Source of the DNA: Cardiobacterium valvarum
GTDB taxonomy: Bacteria; Pseudomonadota; Gammaproteobacteria; Cardiobacteriales; Cardiobacteriaceae
Direction of reading: 5' to 3'
DNA: 64,000 nucleotides
Assembly (NCBI RefSeq): GCF_900460955.1
Contig: NZ_UFUW01000001.1
Coordinates: 2,155,001-2,219,000, forward strand
The notes beneath the pieces are model-generated. The model was not told the origin of the DNA and searched no databases. It saw nothing but the letters and a program-made list of their open reading frames with translations. This document shows, piece by piece, positions 24,867 through 33,881 of this stretch. Positions within the stretch are counted from its first letter, which is position 1; each line of letters starts with the position of its first letter. Position numbers and translations under genes: made by a program.

Positions 24867-26757
24867 ATGCCTCAAAATACTGCTCGGTATCGTCATTCTG
24901 GCCGTGCTGGCATTCAGCATCATTTGGGCGGCCAGCTTTGCCTTCCGCCTGATTTTCAGCTTCCAGGGCTTCAACCTGCGCCAGGCCTTCACCCAAGGTT
25001 TCCATCTGACCGACCAAGTGCGCAGTCAGCCGTTCGACATCTTCCATTACATGAGCCACTACGCTGCCACCTATCCGAAGCAGATCAAGGGGGCGTGGAT
25101 GATGGCCGTTGGCGGACACGCGCTGGTCATCGGCACCATCCTCTACATCATTTTCGGCCGCCGCCAGCCTAATTTGTACGGCAATGCCCGCTTCGCCACC
25201 CTCCGCGAAATCAAAAAAGCCAAATTGCTTGTGCCGTCGCAGGATGTCAGAAAAGGCGGACTGTGGGCGGGCAAACGCATCATCTTCGCCCGCATCGGCA
25301 ATCAGTATCTGGGCATTCTTGGTGCATTTTTTGCCTTCCTCGCTGCTCCGACCCGATCCGGCAAAGGCGTCGGTGTTGTCGTGCCAGTCGCGCTCTCTTA
25401 CTCCGACAGTATCGTTGCCCTCGACCCCAAGCAGGAACTCTTTGAACAGACCGGGGCTGTGCGCGCCGATAACGGTCACGAAGTGCATCTCTTTGACCCA
25501 TTTTCGGCTGAAGGCCGGACTGCACGCTGGAATCCGTGCAGCTACATCAATCGTGATCCCAAGCTGCGCATCAACGACATCAATGCTATTGCCGTCTGCC
25601 TGATCCCCGACAGCCATACCGGGGACAACTTCTTTACGGATGCCGCACGCGGCTTCTTCGTTGGCCTCGCCCTCTATTCGCTCGATAAAGAAGCCGCTTA
25701 TCAGGCCGAAGGTATCACGTACACCACGACCATCAAGGCCATTCTTGACCTCGCGCGGGGTACTGGTGAGGAGGCTATTCCATACTTCGCTTCCCTGATT
25801 AAAGACCGTTTCGTCAGCGAAGAAGCGCGCAAAGCGATCAGCGCCGGGATTTCCGCCGGGGACAAAACTTTTGGCAGCATTCTGGCGACCGTCACCGCCA
25901 ACCTTACCCCGTGGATGTCGCAAACCGTGGCAGAAGCGACCTCCGCCGACGACTTCGATCTGCGCGACGTGCGGCGCAAGAAAATGAGCATTTACCTTGG
26001 CGTGCAGCCACCTGATTTGGCCAAGGCCAGCAAGATCATCAACCTCTTCTACACTCAGTTGATAAACGCCAACACTGAAGTGTTACCAAGCCAGGATCGC
26101 AACCTGAAATACGAATGCCTGCTACTGATGGACGAAGCCACCGCACCCGGCCGCATTGACGCCCTGGCCAAGGCAATTGCCTACATGGCGGGCTACGGCC
26201 TGCGCTTGCTGATGATCGTGCAGTCGCCGTCACAGTTGCGCGAACCCTCGCTCTATGGCGAGCACGGCACACGCAACATCCTCAGCAACATGGCGCTGAA
26301 AATCATGTACAAACCTGACGACATTGCTGACGCGGAAGAGTATGCCAAACGGCTTGGCAAGATTACCGTCAAAAGCGACACCCAGCGCTCGCGTGGCGGC
26401 GGCAATAGGGGCATCTCACGCACGGAAACGCAAAACTCGCGTGACCTGATGCTACCGCAAGAAATCATGGAAATGGACGACAAAATTGTTCTCGCGACTT
26501 ACCGCCATTGCAAATATCCGATTAAGGCGGAAAAGAACAACTTTCTGGAAGACCCTGTTTTTATTCGGGCGCAGCAGCAAAGCGGCCAACTCTACGCCAA
26601 GACCATTGCCGAACGCACCGGCGGCATAGAACACTTGCGGCAGGAAATCACCCGTATCAGCGGCGACACGGCTCAGTATCAGGACGCCACCATCGAGATG
26701 AAGAACCGTCTGCTTGGTCCGCTCGCTGATTTCATCGTCCATGAATTTACCCAATAG
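24859..26757 (+). CDS. virD4: VirD4 coupling protein
   Basis: The 632-residue product has two N-terminal transmembrane helices, a Walker A APTRSGKGVGVVVP near residue 162 and a Walker B-like LLLMDEATA. VirD4 couples the relaxosome and secreted proteins to the T4SS channel, so it would also recruit the toxin cargo proposed below. AGGAGG for the next gene begins at its stop. Confidence 0.95.
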   Translation: MTKCLKILLGIVILAVLAFSIIWAASFAFRLIFSFQGFNLRQAFTQGFHLTDQVRSQPFDIFHYMSHYAATYPKQIKGAWMMAVGGHALVIGTILYIIFGRRQPNLYGNARFATLREIKKAKLLVPSQDVRKGGLWAGKRIIFARIGNQYLGILGAFFAFLAAPTRSGKGVGVVVPVALSYSDSIVALDPKQELFEQTGAVRADNGHEVHLFDPFSAEGRTARWNPCSYINRDPKLRINDINAIAVCLIPDSHTGDNFFTDAARGFFVGLALYSLDKEAAYQAEGITYTTTIKAILDLARGTGEEAIPYFASLIKDRFVSEEARKAISAGISAGDKTFGSILATVTANLTPWMSQTVAEATSADDFDLRDVRRKKMSIYLGVQPPDLAKASKIINLFYTQLINANTEVLPSQDRNLKYECLLLMDEATAPGRIDALAKAIAYMAGYGLRLLMIVQSPSQLREPSLYGEHGTRNILSNMALKIMYKPDDIADAEEYAKRLGKITVKSDTQRSRGGGNRGISRTETQNSRDLMLPQEIMEMDDKIVLATYRHCKYPIKAEKNNFLEDPVFIRAQQQSGQLYAKTIAERTGGIEHLRQEITRISGDTAQYQDATIEMKNRLLGPLADFIVHEFTQ

Positions 26758-26768
26758 GAGGACACATC

Positions 26769-27854
26769 ATGGTATCCACCACAACCATAGAACTCAATCA
26801 GGAACGGCAGCAAGAACTGCGCGAAGAAGAGCAAGTCACTTCGCACGCACCACAAGCCGCCCCTGCCCCATCTCCAGCATCATCTTCAAACCGGCAAACG
26901 GAGGCGATAGAAGAACGGGAAACGCAGGAAGAACAGCCGAAAAAATCAGGCACGTTGCAAGTGGAAGACTTCTACCGCTTCGACCGTTTCAACATGCAAG
27001 GGGAATACAAGAACGTCAAAAGATGGCACGACTTCCGCAGTGAATTCGTCTTTGAACACAAAGAGGATCACACCAAAATCAATGTGCGCAAGCACAAAAT
27101 CACCTTTGACAATACTGATCGAAACTATGCGGCCGCACTCGATCTCGCACAGGACAAGGGCTGGAAGTCCATTCATATCAAGGGGCGCGATGCCGAAGCT
27201 AAAGCGGAAATTTGGTACTTGGCACAGCTACGCGGACTGGAGACCACCGGCTACGAGCCGACCCGCGCTGACAGACAGCGGCTGGCCGGGGCGCTGGAAC
27301 GGCAGAAACAGGAAGGCCTGGATATCCGGCCACAAGCCGATGCCGCCAAAAATCAGGAAGGAAAGGTGGCGGAACCGCAGGTACAAGGAAAAAATGCAGA
27401 AAAGGCTGAGGAACGGGCGGCAGAAAAAACGGCCGATATGCCCGCCCAAGAAGCATCAACGGCAACGGCGAAGAAGACCAGAGGACGACCAAAAAAGACG
27501 GCAGAAGCCGAACCCACCCAAGCACAAATCGTAGAAAGTGCCATGAAAGAAGTGGTGATTGAGGCCGGACGGGTGCTGGATCTGGACGACAAGCAAATCA
27601 CCGTCCTGGAAAACATCCTTACCAAAGGCATTGCGCAAGCCGCGGCCGATGGTAAACCCGTTGATGTTAAAACCCTGGCCGACAAAGTAAAGACCGTCAA
27701 AAGCAAGTTACCGACCATCCGCACGGACATCACCAAAGCGGCGCAAATGGAACAAAGCATGGTCAAAGACCGCCAGCAAGCAGCCGCGCAACAACAGCCC
27801 AGTCGACAGCCAACACCCCACAGACAGCCGCAGCAGGAAATCGGTGGCCGGTAA
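26769..27854 (+). CDS. LPD7-domain protein of the transfer operon
   Basis: The 361-residue product starts with a Gln/Glu-rich low-complexity segment (1-60), then an LPD7-like domain (about 80-185; FEHKEDHTKINVRKHKITF and YAAALDLAQDKGWKSIHIKG). This is a large-polyvalent-protein-associated domain also seen at the C-terminus of relaxases, including this one (30308-32704). The C-terminal part is low complexity, with an AAGRPKKTAE-like stretch (TRGRPKKTAEAE). It probably assists DNA transfer. AGGAGG precedes ATG 26769. Confidence 0.78.
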   Translation: MVSTTTIELNQERQQELREEEQVTSHAPQAAPAPSPASSSNRQTEAIEERETQEEQPKKSGTLQVEDFYRFDRFNMQGEYKNVKRWHDFRSEFVFEHKEDHTKINVRKHKITFDNTDRNYAAALDLAQDKGWKSIHIKGRDAEAKAEIWYLAQLRGLETTGYEPTRADRQRLAGALERQKQEGLDIRPQADAAKNQEGKVAEPQVQGKNAEKAEERAAEKTADMPAQEASTATAKKTRGRPKKTAEAEPTQAQIVESAMKEVVIEAGRVLDLDDKQITVLENILTKGIAQAAADGKPVDVKTLADKVKTVKSKLPTIRTDITKAAQMEQSMVKDRQQAAAQQQPSRQPTPHRQPQQEIGGR

Positions 27855-27881
27855 ATCTCAGCGGCAACTTACCACAAAATC

Positions 27882-27902
27882 ATCCCCGCCCTGTGCGGGG
27901 AT
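27882..27902 (+). terminator. GC hairpin between LPD7 gene and toxin gene
   Basis: ATCCCCGC pairs with GCGGGGAT across CCTGT, followed by TTTCTATTG. It lies 28 bp after the LPD7 stop and 25 bp before the MuF-C start, and may partially terminate transfer-operon transcription before the toxin cargo. Confidence 0.5.
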
Positions 27903-27926
27903 TTCTATTGAGAAGAGGAAGATAAG

Positions 27927-28826
27927 ATGGCAATCAACGCTGACGTGCAAGCCCGCTATGAAGCAAGGATTGATGAACTATTTGCCGGGGAGGAACCCAG
28001 ATTCCATAGTGGTGTCACCGTACTGGTTCGCGCCGATGTGCTTGATATGCTGGGATATGGTGATCAGCCGGTAATCCTGGCCGAGGTGAAGGTCAGAAAA
28101 AGTTATGACAACCATCCGGAAATGACAGCAGAGATCTGGAAGAAAATACCGCAATGGCTGGAAAACCCTGCTATGGTGTTTGTATCAGATACAAATCCAG
28201 ACCGTCTCGTATTCATAGCACCCGAAAAAATAGGTGATAACACTGTTCGCCTTATCATTGCCGAAGAACTCGATAATCAAGGGAATAGACACCTGTTGCT
28301 CAATGCCTATTCGTCAGAAAAAAGCCCGTTTGGACGCTGGCTGGAAGACCGCCTCTTGCTGTACGCAGATACAAAAGAAGCCCCGCAGATCTTGGGGAAG
28401 TATGCGCGGCGATTGCGCCATGTCCTCGAAGATCCAGCTTTCAGACCAGACGCCCGCATCAACGGCACGGGACGTGGGAAACAGAAAGCCTTGGGGCTTG
28501 GAACAATTCTAACAGAAAAGAAACTGGAAGGGTATCGCAAAAGAACCCAACACGTCGAAGTTTCCCTACCGCAACAAGAACAAGATCCGCGCACGGAAAA
28601 GATACAACTGGCGAAATCACTACATGGTCGATATTTGGACACTACACGTTTGACAGCGGAAAGGAAAGAAGCTGAAAAGAAACGACTTGATGCAGTAATC
28701 AAGACAACACCGCTGGAACAGATTGAAAGATTTATAGGGATGCTTCGTTCTGAATTAAGAAAGGCACAAGAGAAAACAAAGACCAAAAACATAGGAAAGA
28801 ATAGAAGTGGTAGTATAGAAAGATAA
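27927..28826 (+). CDS. MuF-C/BECR-fold nuclease-like protein with T4SS delivery domain
   Basis: The 299-residue product has two parts. Residues 25-130 resemble the MuF-C (phage Barnase/EndoU/ColicinE5/RelE-like) toxin domain of polyvalent proteins: VRKSYDNHPEMTAEIWK with His63, PQWLENPAMVFVSDTN, and LLLNAYSSE. Residues 225-299 form a domain homologous to the C-terminus of the Fic protein at 29254-30198, ending in a basic tail with IER. This suggests an effector moved through the element's own T4SS. No immunity gene is adjacent. A ribosome-binding site GAGGAAG precedes the start. The nuclease activity is inferred, not shown. Confidence 0.75.
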   Translation: MAINADVQARYEARIDELFAGEEPRFHSGVTVLVRADVLDMLGYGDQPVILAEVKVRKSYDNHPEMTAEIWKKIPQWLENPAMVFVSDTNPDRLVFIAPEKIGDNTVRLIIAEELDNQGNRHLLLNAYSSEKSPFGRWLEDRLLLYADTKEAPQILGKYARRLRHVLEDPAFRPDARINGTGRGKQKALGLGTILTEKKLEGYRKRTQHVEVSLPQQEQDPRTEKIQLAKSLHGRYLDTTRLTAERKEAEKKRLDAVIKTTPLEQIERFIGMLRSELRKAQEKTKTKNIGKNRSGSIER

Positions 28827-28895
28827 TTGGATTATCCTTAATTTTTATGTTTAATAATAATTTTTAAGATAGGTGCTGACAAATAATTTTAATAC

Positions 28896-28926
28896 AAGGA
28901 TAAAGTTAGTGTATAATATTATCCTT
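28896..28926. promoter_or_regulatory. Inverted repeat flanking the -10 box of the vbhA-like/fic operon
   Basis: AAGGATAA (28896-28903) and TTATCCTT (28919-28926) are perfect complements around a TATAAT -10 box (28912-28917), with a further TTATCCTT at 28833-28840. An operon-encoded or element repressor probably binds here. The whole 28827-28945 gap is AT-rich. Confidence 0.6.
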
Positions 28927-28945
28927 GTTTATCCAGAGGTATCCC

Positions 28946-29254
28946 ATGAACAAAACTTTATCATCACAGCAAACTCTACCGGAAGAATTTAACCGCCCCA
29001 AGGTTATGCATTATAGCGATGAGGAAATAGCAGAAGGACGTGAGTTATATCATCAACTGGTTGCCAGCTTTGCCCTGGAAGGTCAAGAGCCTGATGATTT
29101 TGGCAAGGTCGTTTCTCTTGAGCGTATTCGTGGGGAACTAACTCCTGAACAAGAAGAATTAATACTATGTGGAAAAATACCATCTGAGACCAAACGTATT
29201 AATGAGAAAATACAGCACCTTAAAGACGCTGGCTTATCATGGAAGGATTTGTAA
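28946..29254 (+). CDS. VbhA-like antitoxin of Fic
   Basis: The 102-residue product has the inhibitory helix motif (S/T)xxxE(G/N) as S41-F-A-L-E45-G46, the hallmark of class I Fic inhibitors such as VbhA, with a following ERIRGELTPEQEE segment similar to the VbhA C-terminal half. AGAGG lies upstream of ATG 28946. Its stop overlaps the Fic start (TAATG), so translation is coupled. It should block Fic ATP binding in the donor cell. Confidence 0.78.
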   Translation: MNKTLSSQQTLPEEFNRPKVMHYSDEEIAEGRELYHQLVASFALEGQEPDDFGKVVSLERIRGELTPEQEELILCGKIPSETKRINEKIQHLKDAGLSWKDL

Positions 29255-30198
29255 TGCATGAAGATGATTCGCAGATAATTTTTAATCGGATTAGTATTAA
29301 ACGTCTGCGTGATGCGAGCTTACACCTTAGGAAGAAGCAAAGGTTTAATTTTTTCAGCTTAAAATTCTTGCATGACTCGACATTTGATCCCACTCCTGAT
29401 TTACCGGATTCTGTTCGAGTCTTGATGAAGGATTATTATAAAGTCCGCCCCGCTGCTAATGATTGGCATAAATTGCGTCTGGTTTCCCGTCTCGATCGTC
29501 CACATTTAACCTTGTATTCCCCACTACAAAGTGGGGATTTTCATAATGCGGAGACAGCCATCAAGGCAGCGTTACCGGAAAATATGGTTGACCTAACCCT
29601 TGCACAAAAAATTGAACGGCTGACAACCGTCTATGCGGAAATTGATTACCTGCACGGCTTCGGCGATGGAAACAGCAGGGTCAACCGTGCATTTGTTCAG
29701 GAGATGGCAAGGGCATCCGGCATAGTGTTTGACTTTGCCAACCTTGATTATGAAGTCATGTACGTTGCCAGAGACAAATCACTATGCGAATTAAATCTTG
29801 CACGAAGACCAGATGACTTAAAAGATGTTTTCCATCCTTATGAAGGAAATGCTTACATTGGGCTACAAAAAGATCTAAACGATCTAAAGCAGGCTTATCC
29901 TGGCATCACACTTCACAGCATTTTTGCCAATATTGCAAAACCACTGGAAATAGATAAATTAGCAAACAAAATAGAATTTGCCGAGTTCTTGCATGATTGT
30001 TACATGGACAATGTGAAGTTACCTGATATAGAAAAAGTTGCTGAGAAAAACAGACTGATTCAAGCGCTTGAAAAGTCATCTCCTGAGCAGATAGACAGCT
30101 TTACCGATATGCTGCGTAAAAATATGCAAAAATTTCTGGAAAGAGGACCGACAATTCAGACCAAGGATAAAGGCAAGAATAAAGGTATCGAACGCTAG
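29254..30198 (+). CDS. Fic-domain toxin with T4SS delivery domain (VbhT-like)
   Basis: The 314-residue product has the Fic core with motif HGFGDGNSR (His134, Asp138, Asn140, Arg142; canonical HPFxxGNGR), which usually AMPylates target proteins. The C-terminal 76 residues (239-314) align without a gap, about 40% identity over the first 55 positions, to the MuF-C protein C-terminus and end in a basic tail with IER. In Bartonella, VbhT is a Fic protein translocated by a T4SS through a BID domain; here a different domain seems to take that place. ATG 29254 is chosen because AAGGA is 6 bases upstream. Confidence 0.8.
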   Translation: MHEDDSQIIFNRISIKRLRDASLHLRKKQRFNFFSLKFLHDSTFDPTPDLPDSVRVLMKDYYKVRPAANDWHKLRLVSRLDRPHLTLYSPLQSGDFHNAETAIKAALPENMVDLTLAQKIERLTTVYAEIDYLHGFGDGNSRVNRAFVQEMARASGIVFDFANLDYEVMYVARDKSLCELNLARRPDDLKDVFHPYEGNAYIGLQKDLNDLKQAYPGITLHSIFANIAKPLEIDKLANKIEFAEFLHDCYMDNVKLPDIEKVAEKNRLIQALEKSSPEQIDSFTDMLRKNMQKFLERGPTIQTKDKGKNKGIER

Positions 30199-30307
30199 TT
30201 TTAAATAGTTAAAATGTTTCTATGACCTCTAAAGAGCCATACCTATTGCAACAAAATTCAAAGTTGTTTTTTCATTATCCAAATCTCTTACGTTATAAAA
30301 ATATCTA

Positions 30308-32704
30308 TCAACCGCGTTCTATAGTCGAACGCCCCTTGTATTCGTGTTGAACCAATTTAGCTTCTGTATGAACCTTGTTTACCGCTGCCTGAATGGCTTG
30401 TTGGTCTTCTGGACGCGCATTGCGGATCTCAAAAGCGTTTACGCCAAATCGCTGCTGCGCCAACCGTAAAGCCTTGGCGATATTTTCACTGTCGCGCCGG
30501 ATTACCTTGATGGAATACTTCGCATCAATGATGATTGTTTTTTCCTCGTCATCCCGATACTCAATTTCCCCATTCCGCTTAATATGCACTTTCATACCCA
30601 GATCAAACGGTGCGAACGGACTTTGCTGCTGTTTATGTGTTGCGTACAGTTGCAAGTGACCATCAGGGCGGCTATATCGCGTGACACGGTACAGTTCATC
30701 AAGTGCAAGCACATCGCCCTGCTCCGCTTCCTGGAACAGCCATTCCCGGTAACGCTCACGCTGCGGCTGGCGGTAGTAATGTTCATCCCGTTGCCACGTT
30801 TCTTGTAGTCGCTGTAACTCTGCTCGCCGTTGTTGTTGCAGCACGCGTCGCCTTGCTCTGTTTTGCGCAAGAGATTGTTGCCCATCACTCGTAAAATGCA
30901 GACGTCGCCAAATCTCGCTGCGCGCTGTGCGATAACGTGCATAGGCCGCCCGGATACCGGGCAACTGCATTTCATGCTGCCACCAGCGATGCCACAGCAT
31001 TCTCGAGGTGACATCACGGGTGCGGATGACGCTTTGCTTTTGTTGTTCTTCCCAGACCGTATCCAGCACCTTTCTGATTTCCGGCCAGCGCAGGTTCAGA
31101 TATTTCCGCATTAAGTCAGAGGGGGAATATCGTCGTCCGGCAATCCCGATGCGCTCGACGCCGGACGGGGATTGCTCAATCGTGAAATCATCCCGCTGGA
31201 TGCGGTAGTGATAGGCGAGGTAATCCAGAAGCAGGTGCAAATCAATCTGCCGCATCCTCTCCGTCCAGTTCACATCTCCGGCGGCGGGGGTGTATTGCTC
31301 GAAGAGGCTGATGGCACCCCCATCTCGTAGCCGGTACACGTCCTCAAACTTGAATGACGGGTTTCCGTCCAGGTCAGCGAGTGCATGCGCAGGCAATGAA
31401 TGCGGCTCAACAGTTTCCCTTCCGCCTCTATTTCCATCACCAGGGCGTGGGCGCACGTCATGCAGATTGTGTCGGGTACTTCTCTCAAAATGTTCTGGTC
31501 GCTGTTCAATGTACTCACCTTGTATTTCGTCCGGGATATAAAACGGCTGGTTGTCGATATATTCCAAATCATCTATATGAGGCAAGTCATCAAAATGCGG
31601 AATATCGTCAATATGTCTTGTGTCATCAAAATGAGCGGAGTACCGCCACTGAGGCAGCCTTTCATCATTCGGAACCGACGGAAGCATCTCCTCCGTAGTG
31701 ATTGATTCAGTCTGCTTTACCTTTGCAGCAAACAAATCTGCCAGATAAGCAAGCTGTTCTTCTTCCGTCATTTGCCGGTAGGTTTCCCGCTTTTTTACAC
31801 TGGCACGATCAATAAAGCGAACTTCAAAAGCCCTGCGTTTAATCCATTCTTCTACCAGTTGCGGATAGTTGTCCCTTTCCTTGCTCTTCCCCATTGATGG
31901 ATCACGACCAGCTAAGTAAGCGTTCAGAAACATGGAATCTTTCAGATTGACAGCCTTTTTATCACCTGAAAACCGGAAATTAATGTATTTTTCGCTGAAG
32001 TGACTTGAATCGCGCACCTTAACCTCGCCGAACTCACTCAACATGTCTGCCAGTTTCTCCACAGAATCTATACTCATATCAGCCTGGATAATACTTGCAA
32101 TCTTCTCCTTAACCATACTGGCAGACATTTCAGGGGAAATACGGTATCGGTTTAATATTGCTTCCCTACCTCCTGATATAGGACGCACATTATCTTTTGG
32201 ACTTTCTAAATTATACTTCTGATTTATAGTTTCCTGAAAAGCATTGATATAATGGGTAATATGTTCAATTTTTCCTAAGGGATTTTCTCGTTTCCCCGTA
32301 ATCAGATTAAATTCAGGAATAACCACATGAATGTGAGGGAAGCGTTCATGCTCGCTACCAAACACATCCGGTAAAGATTGTATTTTGGGGAGATGCCCTT
32401 CACTGTAATAGTAAAACTCGCCTTCAGCACAGGCAGCAAAGATGAATTGCCTAAACTCTTGATCAATAGCCTGTAAAACATCCTCTGCAATCACTTTCTC
32501 CTTGAAGGATAGGGTAATGTGCATGTACTTTTCATGTTCATTCTTTAGATCAAAGCAATCAAGTATAGCGTTCATGTGTTGCAGATCTCCGCTTAATAGA
32601 AAGCGTTGATCTAGTTCATCTCGACTATAGTATCTACCTGATTTTTTCCCTTCCGCCAGATATTCACCAATACCGGAGGAACCACCACTAATCCTAATTA
32701 ACAT
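30308..32704 (-). CDS. Conjugative relaxase with C-terminal LPD7-like domain
   Basis: The product of about 798 residues begins LIRISGGSSGIGEYLAEGKK, with a candidate catalytic Tyr in GEYLAEG, and contains a His-rich metal motif FPHIHVVIPEFN (about residue 142). The C-terminal part carries an LPD7-like domain (SENIAKALRLAQQRFG) and a basic tail with ERG/IER, similar to the tails of the two toxin-like proteins. A relaxase nicks oriT and covalently leads the strand through VirD4 and the T4SS. ATG 32704 overlaps the mobC stop. The MOB class is uncertain. Confidence 0.82.
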   Translation of the reverse strand: MLIRISGGSSGIGEYLAEGKKSGRYYSRDELDQRFLLSGDLQHMNAILDCFDLKNEHEKYMHITLSFKEKVIAEDVLQAIDQEFRQFIFAACAEGEFYYYSEGHLPKIQSLPDVFGSEHERFPHIHVVIPEFNLITGKRENPLGKIEHITHYINAFQETINQKYNLESPKDNVRPISGGREAILNRYRISPEMSASMVKEKIASIIQADMSIDSVEKLADMLSEFGEVKVRDSSHFSEKYINFRFSGDKKAVNLKDSMFLNAYLAGRDPSMGKSKERDNYPQLVEEWIKRRAFEVRFIDRASVKKRETYRQMTEEEQLAYLADLFAAKVKQTESITTEEMLPSVPNDERLPQWRYSAHFDDTRHIDDIPHFDDLPHIDDLEYIDNQPFYIPDEIQGEYIEQRPEHFERSTRHNLHDVRPRPGDGNRGGRETVEPHSLPAHALADLDGNPSFKFEDVYRLRDGGAISLFEQYTPAAGDVNWTERMRQIDLHLLLDYLAYHYRIQRDDFTIEQSPSGVERIGIAGRRYSPSDLMRKYLNLRWPEIRKVLDTVWEEQQKQSVIRTRDVTSRMLWHRWWQHEMQLPGIRAAYARYRTARSEIWRRLHFTSDGQQSLAQNRARRRVLQQQRRAELQRLQETWQRDEHYYRQPQRERYREWLFQEAEQGDVLALDELYRVTRYSRPDGHLQLYATHKQQQSPFAPFDLGMKVHIKRNGEIEYRDDEEKTIIIDAKYSIKVIRRDSENIAKALRLAQQRFGVNAFEIRNARPEDQQAIQAAVNKVHTEAKLVQHEYKGRSTIERG

Positions 32705-33056
32705 CAAAAATCCTCAGTGCACGAGTAAAGCCCGCTGCAATCGTGTCCAACACTCGCAAATAATGGGCACATTCTTCATAACTCAGACGGCCTTGCAGAC
32801 TCAGAATGTTCAGATGTTTGGCAACCTGATTGATATTGTTGCTGCTCTTCGAGAGGTAATGTAAAGCCTTAATACGATCTTCCCGCACAGACATAGGCAC
32901 ACGCGAATAAAAAACAGGGCTTGCCTCAGTCAGTACCTTGCGCAAAACAACCGACATACTTTCTCCGGAATCGTGAGAAAGCCGTTCATATTCCGCTGCC
33001 TTCTCGCTTGGTAAGCGCACGGCGAAGGGGCGAGATAGGTTATCTGTGCTTGGCAT
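32694..33056 (-). CDS. mobC: MobC-like relaxosome accessory protein
   Basis: The 120-residue product has an RHH-like N-terminus (RPFAVRLPSEKAAEYERL) and the MobC-type segment SSNNINQVAKHLNIL. AGGAG lies 6 bases before ATG 33056, though the frame is open further upstream across the oriT region. It overlaps the relaxase start by 11 bp. MobC helps melt oriT and positions the relaxase. Confidence 0.82.
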   Translation of the reverse strand: MPSTDNLSRPFAVRLPSEKAAEYERLSHDSGESMSVVLRKVLTEASPVFYSRVPMSVREDRIKALHYLSKSSNNINQVAKHLNILSLQGRLSYEECAHYLRVLDTIAAGFTRALRIFDVN

Positions 33057-33059
33057 CGG

Positions 33060-33200
33060 TTCTCCTGTACTTGCGGGCGTCAGCCGCTGTTGGCAGGCGG
33101 CAGCCTGCCGGGGTTTCAAAGGGGTTCCCCCTTTGGCACGCGCGATGTGCAAACGTCAGTTTGTAAACATCGCCGTCGTGCCTGTCTAAAAACAACTATA
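33060..33200. other. oriT: Presumed origin of transfer (oriT)
   Basis: Directly upstream of mobC lie three strong inverted repeats: GGCAGGC/GCCTGCC (33092-33109), CAAAGGGG/CCCCTTTG (33117-33135) and CGATGT/ACATCG around AAACGTCAGTTTG (33143-33172). Position next to mobC and relaxase and opposite the stb genes is typical for oriT. No nic consensus was recognised. Confidence 0.5.
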
Positions 33201-33281
33201 TCTTTACAAATGGTCAAAGTAAAGTAAGAAAAACTTGCTTTTTCTGCTTTTCACCTCTAAAATCAGGATGGATGTGGCATA

Positions 33282-33507
33282 GAACTCTGCCAACTTGGCA
33301 GGTCGTCATGTCAGGGGGGCAGGAAAACGTGTCAAATGGCAGGAATTCGTGCCTAATAAACTGGAAAATCATGCAAAATGGCAGGAAACTGTGCCAAATG
33401 ACACAAAACATTGCCAAGCACATTAGAAAATCGTGCCAAATGGCAGAAATTCGTGCCAAATGGCAGGAAATCGTGCCAATCACTGCGGAAGATCGTGCTT
33501 AAGAATG
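33282..33507. repeat. Degenerate 20-21-bp tandem repeats (iteron/stbDR-like)
   Basis: About eleven tandem units with the core GTGCCAAATGGCAG, itself partly palindromic (TGCCAAATGGCA), start near 33282, 33302, 33323, 33343, 33364, 33385, 33405, 33426, 33447, 33467 and 33488. The two-turn period suits cooperative binding of an HTH protein such as the adjacent StbA-like product. Analogous direct repeats lie between oriT and stbABC in plasmid R388. Confidence 0.75.
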
Positions 33508-33561
33508 AAAACTGCACATCCCATGACTTCTGCAAATATTCAATTGGAGTAATGCGTACCT

Positions 33562-33864
33562 ATGATAGCGAGATTAAAAACGCCCGTATCAGAAAAGCAA
33601 ATAGATGAAATACGCGGATTACTTGAACTTGGTGTGCCAAAAGTTAGAGTAGCTAAACAATGCGGTATCAGTGTTCGGACGCTATATCGATACCTATCCG
33701 ATATTACACCTAAACTAGAACTGGCCTCAGTGAAGCAATCAGCAGGATTACATATAAATCCCTCTGGAAAGACCAATGCAGATCGAGAAAGACGCAGGCA
33801 AGAAGTAACCAATCTTGTGAGTGATAATCTTGCAGCTCTACAACCCCCTTCTAAAGATGATTAA
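33562..33864 (+). CDS. StbA-like HTH DNA-binding protein
   Basis: The 100-residue product has an HTH with VAKQCGISVRTLYRYLSDI (about residues 30-48), and a polar C-terminus. It is followed by a ParA-like and a coiled-coil gene, the order stbA-stbB-stbC of IncW plasmids. StbA binds direct repeats next to oriT and affects plasmid location and stability. Here the repeats at 33282-33507 are immediately upstream. Confidence 0.72.
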   Translation: MIARLKTPVSEKQIDEIRGLLELGVPKVRVAKQCGISVRTLYRYLSDITPKLELASVKQSAGLHINPSGKTNADRERRRQEVTNLVSDNLAALQPPSKDD

Positions 33865-33881
33865 CTTAATCGGAGTAACCT

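Noticed and set aside
33282..33507. CRISPR array
   Set aside because: Contiguous degenerate 20-21-bp units without spacers; better explained as a protein-binding array.
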